64,000 nucleotides of DNA from Aquatica leii (Eukaryota; Arthropoda; Insecta; Coleoptera; Lampyridae): assembly GCA_035610365.1 (NCBI GenBank), contig CM069432.1, positions 264,241,177 through 264,305,176 of the forward strand, given 5' to 3'. Under the pieces are notes generated by a model. The model worked only from the letters and a program-made list of their open reading frames with translations, had not been told where the DNA came from and did no database searches. Position numbers and translations under genes: made by a program. Shown here one piece after another: positions 22,994 to 33,399 of the stretch. The first letter of the stretch is position 1. Each line of letters starts with the position of its first letter.

Positions 22994-23064
22994 AAACCTT
23001 CACGTACGTTGGCGACGAGGTCGTGTGACGTCAAAAGTGGAGGGGATGCTGGTCTCTTTCTACT

Positions 23065-23070
23065 ATTAAG
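23065..23070 (+). repeat. Target-site duplication ATTAAG (right)
   Basis: This is identical to 9541-9546 and directly follows the terminal TTTCTACT. Confidence 0.93.
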
Positions 23071-24506
23071 CATTCATTGATGATATGATATAAGGGATTT
23101 AAAATGTTTTCAGAACATTGCTTAACAATCACAGTAGGAAAATTATCGGGCCCACATGAAAACGTGTTTTTTAATTGCATTAGAATATTGTATAATTCTG
23201 ATTTTTTAATAGGCGACATAAAAATTGTATATATATTATTATTACAAATTGTATTATCAGAATAAGAAGGAGCGGAAGATGGTTGTGAACCGACTAAACT
23301 TTTAGGTGCATTCAAAAACGAGTTATTAAAAGCATTCGCTATTTCATAAGGATTTTCTGTCTTAACTCCATTAACTAATAATGCAGTGTTAATTTTGTCT
23401 TGAACATTCATATTATTGTTTATAACATTCCAAATACTTTTCGTTTTGTTTTTTGAATTTATAATTTTTTTACTGAAATGAATTCTTTTTGCAGTTTTTA
23501 ATAATTTTTTATATAGAGATTTGTATTTATTATAGTAAACCATATCAATTTTATTTATACATTTCAGCTTATGCAGTAATTTCAGTTTATTACCAGAAAC
23601 TCTTAAACCTTTAGTCAACCAAGATTTTCCGGAGAATTGCTTTGTTTTGGTTATTAATTTAAATGACAAATTAAAATAATAGTTCAGTATGTTCACAAAG
23701 TTGTTATATTTATCATTAATATTAGCCTCATGATATACACTTAACCAGTCTTCATTAAATAAATACGTATTAAAGGTTTGAACATTTTTTCTGGAATAAC
23801 AGCGATAGCTAATGTCATTTTTATTTAACTGCTTATAATTAACTTGAAATATAATTTTTTGAGCACAATGATCAGAAAGGCCATTGTTGATAACAGTTTT
23901 TTTAAGAATTTTTGGATTAAAATTGGTTATAATGTAATCAATGCCTGATGCGCTGTAAGTCGTAATTCGTGTTGGCTCATTAAACACAGATTCAAACAAA
24001 AAAGAGTTAATGAGATCAATTAGCAAATAAGTATTAGTACTTGTTTTTTCTAAAATATCAATATTAAAGTCTCCACATATAATTATTTTAGTGTATTGAT
24101 TAGTCATCGTTAGAATGTTTAAACATTGCTCAAAACTTGTCAAAAATTCATGTGTACTGCCACTGGTAGATCGATAAATACAAATAACACATATTATTTC
24201 CTTATTATTTATGATTTCTACTGCAGAATACTCCGCTTGCATTTCTACACTTAAATTAACAATATTTATTAAATTATTAACGACGTAATTGTTTTTTACC
24301 AAGATTAATGTTCCACCTTTCTCATTATTTGTTCTGCAATAAGAACTATCAATTTTATAATTATTAAATTTTACAAATTGCAACTCTAAAGATTTAAACC
24401 AGGTTTCAGTTACGCACAACACATCGACGTTTTCTTCACTTAGCAGTAGCTCAAATTCTTCAATTTTGTTCCTCAAACACTGTGCATTTTGATGAACTAA
24501 ACACAT
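23071..24506 (-). pseudogene. LINE endonuclease half (5' of the palindrome insertion)
   Basis: The ORF starts MCLVHQNAQCLRNKIEEFEL and contains the APE-type endonuclease blocks DVLCVTETWF, IICGDFNIDI, DYIITNF and NGLSDHCAQ (the SDH motif). It then enters the linker to RT (SCGPDNFPTVIVKQCS, NPLYHIINECL). The natural frame continues at 9546 as IQGIFPDN. The palindrome insertion adds a short foreign tail (VERDQHPLHF) and a stop. No internal stop is seen in this half, so the LINE was young when hit. Confidence 0.88.
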
Positions 24507-24517
24507 TTTTTTAGTTT

Positions 24518-24768
24518 TACTTTGGATTAATTGCTATTGTTCACAGTACACTGTTTTATCCTTAATTATTTCAATAACGCGTATATACGTAGAACATTTA
24601 TTATCTAGTGCTGTGTGATTCGTATCCAACGTCGTACGGTATTTCAAATTCGAATTAGTGCAATTTATACAGGATTTCGACGTCTTCGGGCAATCTTTAA
24701 GTTTGTGGTTTTGTGCACAAATCGGACATATATCTTCGTTTTTTTTACAATCCTTAGATAGATGATTA
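24518..24768 (-). pseudogene. LINE ORF1 C-terminus with zinc knuckles, 5'-truncated
   Basis: The frame from about 24765 reads FNHLSKDCKKNEDICPICA, then QNHKLKDCPKTSKSCINCTN, and ends at VYCEQ and stop. These are CCHC-type knuckles of LINE ORF1 nucleic-acid-binding proteins. It lacks a start because the element is truncated here, at the junction with the Tc1 gene (QDNSS). Confidence 0.75.
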
Positions 24769-25395
24769 AAGAAGAAGAATTATCCTGGACTACTTGAATA
24801 ATTTCCAGCTCATCTTGTAGAAATATTCTTCTCACAGAAGGTATCAAGATATTATCTAAAATATTCAGGTATTGCTCTGAAGTAAATTGAGGTGGTGTCA
24901 CTTGCACTAACTCTCCTGGATCCGCTTGAGATATCCATCCCCATACTCCAGCTGTTTTATATTGTAACGAGTGTTTTGTGGTGTCCACACGGTAGTTGGA
25001 CATTGATCAGTGCTAGAAAATACTTTTTCATCTGTAAAGATAACAGTACTCCAATCCAAATTTAAATATTGACAACAAAAGCGCAACCGAGCTGCAGCAT
25101 GACGCTTTGTAATTTTAGGTTTACTTGCCGGTTTTCTACAATGTAAATTTGATTCGTGTAAACGTCTCTGAATGGTGGAAACAGAGCAATTTATTAATAT
25201 TCAGCGTTTCCTTTATTTTTTGGCAAGTTGTAAAAGGATTTTGTAATGTATAGCCGAGTATGTCCGCATTTTCTTGCCGAAAAGTAATTCTAGGCTTAGG
25301 TGACCTATTACCAACTTCCTGACCTTTCGTAATCCATCGCCGGATTTGTTTAAGCTTCGGATTATCAAGCAATTTTTGAGGCGCCGTTTACCAAA
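24769..25395 (-). pseudogene. Tc1/mariner transposase, N-terminal and middle piece (right of nested LINE)
   Basis: Minus-strand frames give KQIRRWITKGQEVGNRSPKPR and NPFTTCQKIKETLN (helix-turn-helix region), then FTDEKVF (first catalytic Asp), VWGWISQADPGELV, FTSEQYLNILDNILIPSVRR and VQDNSS (second Asp). A frame change near 25195 separates the HTH from the catalytic part. The extreme N-terminus is missing, apparently replaced by the piggyBac end at 25396. It is completed by 7957-7659. Confidence 0.85.
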
Positions 25396-27487
25396 TGGGG
25401 TCAGATTTGACCCCAAGTTTGTTTCCTTATTTTGTAAAAAAAACGATTAATTTGTAATGGTAACTTTTATTAATATTTTAAATTAACATTAGATTTCATA
25501 TAAACTAATAAAAATATAAAAATAAAATGTAAACATAAATTAGTGAGGGCAACAACTATTACATATTGTTGTAGTTTTTTTTCTGGCAATGTTGTTTACA
25601 TACAAAGAGTTTGCACTTTTCACATGTTTCCGAACATTTTTTGTCATTTGCTCTTGGACTTATCTTACAACGACCTCTTTTTGGGCGAGCGATAGTTTCG
25701 TCTTGCGGTCCCACTTTCTCTGGTTCTGTGTCTGCCAAAACCATCGCTATTGCATTCTGCACATGTCTTGGTAATCCTTGAAGTGTACGTTTTTTGATAT
25801 GTGGGATTACTAATTCAAACCCAAGTTTTTGCAAAAATAATAATCTCCTTCGGAATGCCCATTTCCAAATTTTGTAGTGTATAGAATAAATCCATACATA
25901 CATGGCAGCAATATCAAGCAAATTAAAAAATAGAACAAGAGGCCAGCGATTTGTATTTCTTCTGCATGAGTATTCCTTCGCCATTTTATTGACGCTGTCC
26001 ACAGCTCCTTTGCAACTATTATAGTCCAAGATAACTTGCGGTTTGTAACTGAGGTCTTCTCCGGACAATTCCAAATCTTGGTGTTGCGTTGAAAGTAGCA
26101 TAACGCTTCTATATTTTTTAGGTACGTAAGATACTAAAATTGTGTCTTCTCTATATAGAATTTCGCTTGAGTATTCTGCTCGATTTTTTTTTGGCAAAAA
26201 TTCTTTTGGTATTTCTCTACATGTTTTAGGAATTGTTCCGGTCAAGGTTTTTGTTTGCTGCTGTAGCTCCTTCGCCAAAGACGTAGACGTAAAAAAATTA
26301 TCTGTGGTAATACCATAACCCTCTCTCAAACCCTCAACCAAATCCAAAACTACTCGCTTCCCTAGAAATGAAATTTTATACTGCATAAAACGATAAAATC
26401 GTGTTTTACCTTGTTCCCGTTCTAGAGCGTTGTCTCAAATTCCAGTATATATTTGGAAATTCCAGCAATATCTGTTACTAACATCGCATAAAGCCCAGAT
26501 TTTAATTCCGTATTTATCTGGCTTCGACTTCATATACACTCAAAAGGGACATTTTCCACGGAAAGGAACAAGTTCTTCATCAATACATACTTCAGCATTA
26601 AGGTTATTCGATTTTTTGCAATTTGCAGCGAGAATATCGTAAATGTTACGAATAGCTGCTAATTTATCTGTTGCCTGTCGTACTTCTCGGGTGTCCATAT
26701 CGTCAAATCGAATGTATTTCAAAAAGTCTCTCATTCGATTACGAGACATTGCAGCACAAAAAATCTCTATGGAGAGACATGTATTTCGTACTCCACGGCT
26801 CCAATATTGGTTCTTGGCGTGCTTTCAAACCACCAGCTAGAAGCAGTAATCCAAAAAAAATGTATGTAACTCATCCGCATCTACTGGCTTCCACGTATCG
26901 CCTACAATTCTTCTAGCTCGAATGTGTGTTTCTCTAAGTATTATGTCCATAATGTCTTGGGAGATAAATAAATGGAAAGCATCTAGGCATGTTGAAAGTT
27001 GTTTAATCCTGGCGGTGTTATTTCGCTGATTTCGTCTTCTAACATGAGGCTTTTTTTCCCATATGGAACCTTCTTTACCCACCAGTATATCTTTATCATC
27101 ATCATCTTTCAATCGGGTTTACATCAGGTACACTTACTTCTTCAAATTCGGCATCACTATCGTCAGATAAAATTTCATCTTCAATTTCATTCAGTAAATT
27201 AATATTGCTAGCTATTTCTTCCACTTCACGCTGAGACAAATATTTTTTAGCCATAATTCAACAACAACTATTTCCAATCAAATGTAATAACACAACAGAC
27301 ACACTTTTCAACTTATTCGAACAAACTCACCGAATGTAATGACTAAAGACTGAATGGTAGTAATCATGATTCAGAGGAATAACACGTTGAAACACGTTGA
27401 AACAAGCAGATTAGATGACAATTGCAGACAAAGTAGTAGAATTACTTTTTAGAACGTCGGTTACCAGTGGGGTCAAGTATGACCCAA
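25396..27487 (-). mobile_element. Dead piggyBac-family transposon
   Basis: The ends carry the palindromic motif TGGGGTCAGATTTGACCCCA on the left and GTGGGGTCAAGTATGACCCA on the right. Together they form inverted termini around a piggyBac-type transposase gene. No clean TTAA duplication is visible, so the exact ends are uncertain. Confidence 0.75.
25559..27254 (-). pseudogene. piggyBac-type transposase, frameshifted
   Basis: The start is at 27254 (MAKKYLSQREVEEIAS). An acidic N-terminus is followed by a frame change near 27110, another near 26850 (TWKPVDADELHTFF), and more near 26545-26390. The catalytic half is open from 26386: YGITTDNFFTSTSLAKEL (catalytic Asp region), VILDYNSCKGAVDSVNKM (third Asp region), RRNTNRWPLVLFFNLLDIAA, and a Cys-rich C-terminus (CSETCEKCKLFVCKQHC) that in piggyBac proteins binds DNA ends. 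Several disruptions make the gene dead. Confidence 0.85.
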
Positions 27488-27616
27488 CGACAATATTTTT
27501 TTTTACGTCGCAAAACAAATAACAAATAATTTTTTTTTTATATATTATTAAACATTGTTGAAAAAAACTCAGCTAAAAAATATTGGGACAGTTGTAAAAA
27601 AACTTAAGAAAGGACT
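27488..27616. other. Short AT-rich linker
   Basis: Nothing is recognised between the piggyBac end and the LTR-like sequence. Confidence 0.4.
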
Positions 27617-28447
27617 GTAACAATCCAGAGTCTGTTACAATAATTTGTTTCAGTTAAACTTTATTGTAAAATTTATTGTTTTGTGATGTTGGTGGCATAC
27701 AATATTTTCATTTTCTATTTATTATTATCGGTAGTTCTAGGTTCTTTTTGAATAAATTTGGAATATCGGGGACTTGCTATCATTATTTTGTCAAGTGAAC
27801 ATACAATTTAATTGTAAAATTTGCGTTCTTTGACGGTAATTTAACGAATAAGTAAATTCCACATTTTTTAATATTAATTAAATTGTAATTTATAATTGAT
27901 TGTGCATCGTCGTTCTTAGGGACGGTAAGATTATTTTCTTTGGTAATATCTACATTAATTTTGAATATTTTAATAGGCAATTTTTGGGAAACGGCTTCCG
28001 TTGCAGTGGTCTCCGATTTAAGTATTAACTCATTTGAGGACGTATTTAGTAAGGAAAGTTATCAGCGGCGATATCGGCGAGTCCGTTCAATTAGGTTAAG
28101 GCTAGTTCTGGCTATCATAGGACATTCTTTTATTTGGCAAAATATGCCCGTTCGTATTTTAATAGATTTTTAATTTAACACCTAAAAGAAAAGCAGTAAT
28201 AATTATTTTGTAATTTTCATATTATGTTTATTTTTGATTATAATCGTTGTATGTTGTGCGGCTTAAATTTAATTTAATTCTTATTATCTAAGTTTAAGTA
28301 CAATATAAAAATTATTTATCAACGTGTGAGAGTCACGGAAGCTTCCAGCCCCTCGTTACATTTTGTGTACAATAAATATTATAATTAAGATACCCCAGTG
28401 TACAAAGAAAAACGTTTAGAGTGCTGTTCTCCGGACAGGTGGCGCCC
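27617..28447 (+). repeat. Probable solo LTR plus primer-binding site
   Basis: The stretch starts near TGTAACAATCC, has AATAAA near 28370, and ends ...CCGGACA just before GGTGGCGCCCATTG. TGGCGCCC is the start of a tRNA-Lys type primer-binding site, used by many insect gypsy elements. No gag or pol follows. The 5' boundary is a guess. Confidence 0.4.
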
Positions 28448-29080
28448 ATTGTTTTTTTTGCATTTAATTGCGAATAGGTTTTATTAAATTAGTATTGCTT
28501 TTAATATAGGTTTTAATTAACTCATTATCACCCTTACCCACGACCATAATCGCCGAGGTTAGTATGGGTTGTGCACCGCCTTCGCACATTTTCATCTCAG
28601 CAGGTGGTACAAGACAAACAACACGTCTGGGGTGAAAAAAGACCCCAATTCTAATCGGAAGGTTGATCTACAAAGTGTTAAGTTCTTACTATTAGATTAC
28701 ATTTATCATTAGTATAATATTAAAGGTCATTACACATTATATATGTATTGAAAAATTTGACGTCAATTTAACAGATTCCAATATCTTATAGAATATTATT
28801 GTTAGTGATAATATTTAATACATGCTGACTGTTGCAATGCAATGTAAAAAATATACTACCGATAAGTCAACATGTTGTGATATTGTTCGAGGTGACATAC
28901 CTGCTTGTGCCATCCCACTTCCTCTTAATTCTAAGGTAAAATCCATTTGTCCTAATCTTCGAGGCATATTCACAAAATATTATAATCACATAAACAATGA
29001 TGTTACCACTAGGAACTCCGAATGTATATTACAATTTTGTAAATGAAAAATTTATATTTATACGACAAAAGGCCATAACC
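28448..29080. other. Non-coding AT-rich DNA
   Basis: No supported gene is present. A GGGGTGAAAAAAGACCCC inverted motif at about 28630-28647 resembles the piggyBac-end palindromes at 25396 and 27469. Confidence 0.4.
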
Positions 29081-29410
29081 TGATGATATATTTACAAAAG
29101 GTAATTATGAAACTCATTAATAAGTGAGGTATTTATTAATCCGCTTAATCCTAAGATGCATATCCGGTAGAATTGTTTATTAATTTGCACAAAAACATAA
29201 AATCAGTTGTCGTTTCATAAAACGCTTGTTTCAGAGTAATATTTAAGTCTCCTCCTATGATTTTAAGAAACACATATACAATTTAATAATGGTAATCACC
29301 TTTTTGTATTTATACGACAAACAAAAAGCCATAACCTCAAGGTATATTTGTAGATGTCAATACGATCAATAGTATTAAATGTCTTTAAAATGAGCATTAC
29401 TGCACTTTCA
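29055..29410 (+). repeat. Dispersed repeat, copies B and C
   Basis: ACGACAAAAGGCCATAACCT at about 29061 and GGTAATCACCTTTTTGTATT followed by ACGACAAACAAAAAGCCATA at 29289-29335 belong to the family of 3165-3345 and 33115-33290. CATTAATAAGTGAGGTATTT also recurs at 29115 and 29423, so this is a local tandem arrangement. Confidence 0.55.
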
Positions 29411-29576
29411 TTGACAACACATCATTAATAAGTGAGGTATTTGTTAATCCGCTTAACTCTAGGATGCATATCTGGTACAATACCTTCTTTTACATAAACC
29501 GGATCAACATTCAAATTAAGAAATTGAAAAAATAAACAGTCATTTTATAACAAAAAACAATTATCGTTGTTACTTA

Positions 29577-31298
29577 GAGTAAAGTCGCTTATTGTGGCAT
29601 AGGTTCTTAATGTGGAATATGCGATTATACGCCGAACTATATATGTCATCTAATTACTAATCAGCGCACCAAACGCCCCTCTTAAATCGTTTTCGTACGT
29701 CGCGTCGGCCACTGCAACACGACTAGCGTCAGTTATTCAGTGATATCGAATTAAACCTCATTTCAGTTAGAACCGACTTTGTCACACGTGATAACAAAAA
29801 ATATTGTGTTTTCGTTGTTTTTTAGTATTGAAGGGAAGTTATTTTGTAGGTTTAAAGTAGACAGTAGGGAGGTTTAAATATGGTGAATGTTTAAAACCAG
29901 TAACCATTTTAGTTTCCAGTATGTTGATCTGAAAAAAAAATTAAAAGTCTCCTATTGTGGAATAGCCAAAGGGACCCAAATAACTATTTTTAAAATTTAT
30001 TGTTTCAGAAAAATGTCGTTGAAAAGGGTTGAGGAACGAAAGTGGGGAGAAGAGGATATGAAAAATGCCGTAACAGCAGTACGAACTCGTGCAATGGGCT
30101 ATTTAAAAGCTGCCAAATATTATAATGTACCGCGTTCCACATTATTTAGGTACTACAAAGGTGACAATGATGTCAACGACGTTAAGAAGAAAACATTAGG
30201 AAGAAAGCCTATTTTATCAGAAGAATTAGAAACTAAACTCGTTGACTACATGCTTAAAATGAAAAAACAATTTTTTGGATTGACCAGGAGAGATATCCGT
30301 TCTCTTGCATTTCAGCTGGCCAGACGTAATAATGTTCCAAATGAGTTTTCACTATTGCAGGAATCTGCAGATAAAAAATGGCTAAAGGCATTTCTTAAAA
30401 GACATAGCGATAAAATTAGCATAAGAAGACCCACGGGCACATCAGTTGTCAGAGCCGCAGGATTTAACAAAGAAAGTGTAAATAAGTTCTTTGAGATACT
30501 GGAGAAAGTTATGAAAGAAAAGAAATTTTCTGCTAAGCAAATGTTCAACGTGGATGAATGTAATGATTTGTATCGTCCAATCTAAATGTCTCCAAATTTT
30601 AGCAATGAAAGGCAAACGACAAACTGGAGCTCTGACTTCTACAGAACGGGGATCTCTAATAACTGTTACGATGTGTATGAGCGCAGATGGGATATTTGTA
30701 CCACCGATGATAATATTTCCTCGGAAGAATTGCAACGAACAACTAAAAAAGGGTGCTCCACCTGAATGTTTATTTAAATTTCATCCATCAGGGTGGACCT
30801 TTAAGTGTTAGACGGACATAACACACACACAAGGAATCTTGTCGTGATAAGCAAAGCTAAAGAAAATTTTGTCACAATTATTTCCTTGCCGCCACACACG
30901 CTTATTGTCTTTTTTGTGAAGCTAAGTTCTCAGATGACAATCAAGGGGAAATTTGGATTATGTGCATAATGTGCTCCTGTTGGGCACCTGAAGAGTGTGC
31001 CGGACTTGAAAAGGAACCATACGTTTGTGATTTTTGCCGTTAGTTTTTTTCTATCTATCTTTCTGTTGATTTGTGTTTTTTTGTATCTTTAATATATAGT
31101 TGCCTTCCTGATTTACTGGTTTCTTTGAAAGACTGAAAAATAACGATATTTTAGGGTAGGTGCTTAGGTATTCCACATTAGGAATCCATTTTTAAAACTC
31201 TACTAAATTCTCTTTTTGCATTCTAAATTTTTTTTCGTCGTTTGTACTGCATTAAATATTTTTGTGATATTGGTATTCCACATTCGGCGACTTTACTC
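29577..31298 (+). mobile_element. pogo-like transposon with TA duplications
   Basis: The ends are GAGTAAAGTCGC and GCGACTTTACTC, flanked by TA at 29575-29576 and 31299-31300. A subterminal motif (TTAATGTGGAATA / TATTCCACATTA) is repeated in inverted orientation at both ends. Length is 1722 bp. It carries one pogo transposase with an internal disruption. Confidence 0.88.
30013..31042 (+). pseudogene. pogo-like transposase with PHD-like C-terminus, disrupted
   Basis: The likely start is at 30013 (MSLKRVEERKWGEEDMKNAV). A psq-type HTH (YYNVPRSTLFRYYKG) is followed by a CENP-B-type HTH (FFGLTRRDIRSLAFQLARR, KKWLKAFLKRH). The DDE domain starts with QMFNVDEC (first Asp) and then breaks. The frame changes near 30560, and continues GALTSTERGSLITVTMCMSADGIFVPPMI to about 30800. 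Much of the middle of the DDE domain is deleted. A final CLFCEAKFSD...WIMCIMCSCWAPEEC...CDFCR stretch before 31042 looks like a PHD-type zinc finger. The gene is dead. Confidence 0.8.
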
Positions 31299-31300
31299 TA

Positions 31301-31690
31301 TTAATTATTATATAAGAAAAATAGTTTATAAATTATAGTAACGAACGCTACTATTTCTTATAACCAAACATTACTCCGGGTCTGATAAGCCAGGTTTATA
31401 CATCTTACATACAAAAATAATGTGACTATCAGAACACACATTTCAATAAATTACATTAATAGTTAAAATTTAGACGTAAAAAATACTTTTTAAATAATTT
31501 TGCAAATATAATTTCGGCATTTTTATTCAAAACATTTATTACCTAAAAATTTGACAATATAGTATGTCCTATGTTTATTAAAAATATCTTATTAAATTGT
31601 TATTCAAAATTAGAAAAAAGTGTTTTTTAATTCGCACAAAAAATATAAAGAAAATTTTGGTTTTATAAAACGTTTATTGGAGAGTAATAT
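31301..31690. other. AT-rich flank
   Basis: There is no gene. AAAACGTTTATTGGAGAGTAATATTTAA at the right edge echoes AAAACGCTTGTTTCAGAGTAATATTTAA at about 29219, so the flank itself is part of the dispersed repeat family. Confidence 0.45.
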
Positions 31691-31694
31691 TTAA

Positions 31695-33101
31695 TAGTAT
31701 ATTATATATCAAGGTTGAGAAGTGCCTCATTATAACCTAAGCGATAGATTATATCGCGAGACGCGAAGCGTCGAGGGATATAAATCGCGCAGGTTATAAT
31801 GAACTTCTCAACCGTGTTATATATACAATTTTTTCCACTACTAGAATTATTAAAACCTTTCTACCTGTTACTAAATCAAATTTAAAATTTAAGATATTAA
31901 TTTTAAATTAAAAATCAAGTCAGTAATTCTGACAGTTGTCATTAGTTTAATAGAATTAATTTTGACGTAATTCTTAATTGTGATTTAAAACACAAAAATA
32001 AACAGATAACGTAACTTTTTATTGCTAAAGTTGTTTAAATTGTTTAAAAACATTATTATTTTAAGCATTGATTATATCTAAAACATATTTAACTCAATAA
32101 TATTCACATTTAATTAAGCGCGAACTTCAAATAACTTACTTTTTAAAATCAAATTAATTTATTAATTGAGCGATTTGAAAACTTAAATTAGCATTAAATA
32201 AAATCTCTTGCTCTTGGTACCCAGTTTCGTAAACTTTTTTCTTTGAAACTGTTGTAGTATTATCAGAAAATGTAAATATGTTCATTATTAACTACTAGTT
32301 AATAATGAAATATTATTTACCTGCGCTTAAAAAAGTACAACTTCACGGCCTTCTATTATACGTAATAATGCAAGCGTATACAACTAGTAGTGGAAAATAG
32401 TATATTATATATCAAGGTTGAGAAGTGCATCATTATAACCTAAGCGATAGATTATATCGCGAGACGCGAAGCGTCGAGGGATATAAATCGCGCAGGTTAT
32501 AATGAACTTCTCAACCGTGTTATATATACAATTTTTTCCACTACTAGAATTATTAAAACTTTTCTACCTGTTACTAAATCAAATTTAAAATTTAAGATAT
32601 TAATTTTAAATTAAAAATCAAGTCAGTAATTCTGACAGTTGTCATTAGTTAAATAGAATTAATTTTGACGTAAGTCTTAATTGTGATTTAAAACACAAAA
32701 ATAAACAGATAACGTAAGTTTTTATTGCTAAAGTTGTTTAAATTGTTTAAAAACATTGTTATTTTAAGCATTGATTATATCTAAAACATATTAAACTCAA
32801 TAATATTCACATTTAATTAAGCGCGAACTTCAAATAACTTACTTTTTCAAATCAAATTAATTTATAAATTGAGCGATTTGAAAACTTAAATTAGCATTAA
32901 ATAAAATCTCTTGCTCTTTGTACGCAGTTTGGTAAACTTTTTTTCGTTGAAACTGTTGTAGTATTATCAGAAAATGTAAATATGTTCATTATTAACTACT
33001 AGTTAATAATGAAATATTATTTACCTGCGCTTAAAAAAGTACAACTTCACGGCCTTCTATTATACATCATAATGCAAGCGTATACAACTAGTAGTGGAAA
33101 A
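31695..33101. repeat. Tandem pair of 703-704 bp foldback/MITE units
   Basis: Units at 31695-32397 and 32398-33101 are nearly identical and directly joined. Each starts with a foldback of about 135 bp (TCAAGGTTGAGAAGTGC ... CTTCTCAACCGTG, with inner CATTATAACCT ... AGGTTATAATG and a GACGCGAAGCGTC core). Each then has a 565-570 bp segment bounded by TTTTTTCCACTACTAG and CTAGTAGTGGAAAA. There is no ORF. Confidence 0.85.
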
Positions 33102-33114
33102 AAGCCTTTTCGTA

Positions 33115-33290
33115 TGATTTGAGAAATACATACAAAATTAAGTAATGGTAATCACCTTTTTGTATTTATACGACAAAGAAAAAACCGTAACCTTAGGATA
33201 TATTTACAGGTATAAATACGATTAATACATTAGAATGTCACTAAACGTGCGATATTGCTCATTCTAGGGACATTTCCAATGACTATGGCG
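33115..33290 (+). repeat. Dispersed repeat, copy D
   Basis: TTTGAGAAATACATACAAAA, GGTAATCACCTTTTTGTATT, ACCGTAACCTTAGGATATAT and CTAGGGACATTTCCAATGAC match the reverse complement of 3165-3345. Confidence 0.6.
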
Positions 33291-33399
33291 TACATATTAA
33301 ACGAGAGTAGAGTCGTATGATAATTCACCAATTTATTGTATTTAACATTTGTCCATGAAATGCCTAAGAAAATTTTTCTAGAGAAGCACAAAAATGGGT

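Larger units (their letters stand above)
9547..23064. mobile_element. Giant palindromic mobile element (13.5 kb, 6 bp TSD)
   Basis: Two inverted arms (9547-16013 and 16590-23064) enclose a 576 bp spacer. The ends are AGTAGAAAAAGACCAGCATC and its complement GATGCTGGTCTCTTTCTACT, flanked by ATTAAG on both sides. The arms differ by scattered substitutions and small indels, as if the copies have aged apart. Each arm has, in from the end, a 16-20 bp tandem array, a tRNA-like unit, a four-exon gene, a 450 bp tandem repeat and then about 4 kb of AT-rich DNA with no ORF. No transposase, integrase or DNA polymerase is seen. The 6 bp duplication and AG...CT ends fit Polinton/Maverick-like integration, but the structure is otherwise unlike that family. 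Confidence 0.9.
16590..23064 (-). repeat. Right arm of the giant palindrome
   Basis: This is the inverted copy of 9547-16013. Differences include a TGTAGG versus TTTTAGG acceptor context near 21985, an extra C at about 17126 (ATCCCCTATC versus ATAGGGAT on the left) and variable homopolymers. From 16590 to about 20690 no gene is seen. Confidence 0.92.
7958..24768 (-). mobile_element. Non-LTR retrotransposon (LINE) inserted in Tc1, itself split by a palindromic element
   Basis: On the minus strand the LINE runs from a zinc-knuckle ORF1 tail (24768-24518) through an endonuclease (24506-23071) and RT (9546-8796) to a C-terminal region (8770-8150) and an (ATT)n tail. It is 5'-truncated inside ORF1. 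The EN plus RT order and RT motifs (GVPQGSVLGPLLFLLYIND, FADDITLLA) place it among the APE-endonuclease LINEs, near the CR1/Jockey branches. A 46 bp tandem duplication lies in its 3' UTR (8081-8126 and 8134-8180). Without the inserted palindrome it would be about 3.3 kb. Confidence 0.85.

Noticed and set aside
9547..23064. The palindrome as an assembly or library fold-back artefact
   Set aside because: The 6 bp duplication, the codon-perfect restoration of the LINE frame, a unique spacer and real differences between arms are not expected from an artefact.
9547..23064. A complete Polinton/Maverick
   Set aside because: No polymerase B, integrase, ATPase, protease or capsid frame is present on either strand; only end features and duplication length agree.
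28822..29046. 74-codon plus frame as a small Cys-rich gene
   Set aside because: No signal peptide, no homologue recognised, and it overlaps the edge of the dispersed repeat.
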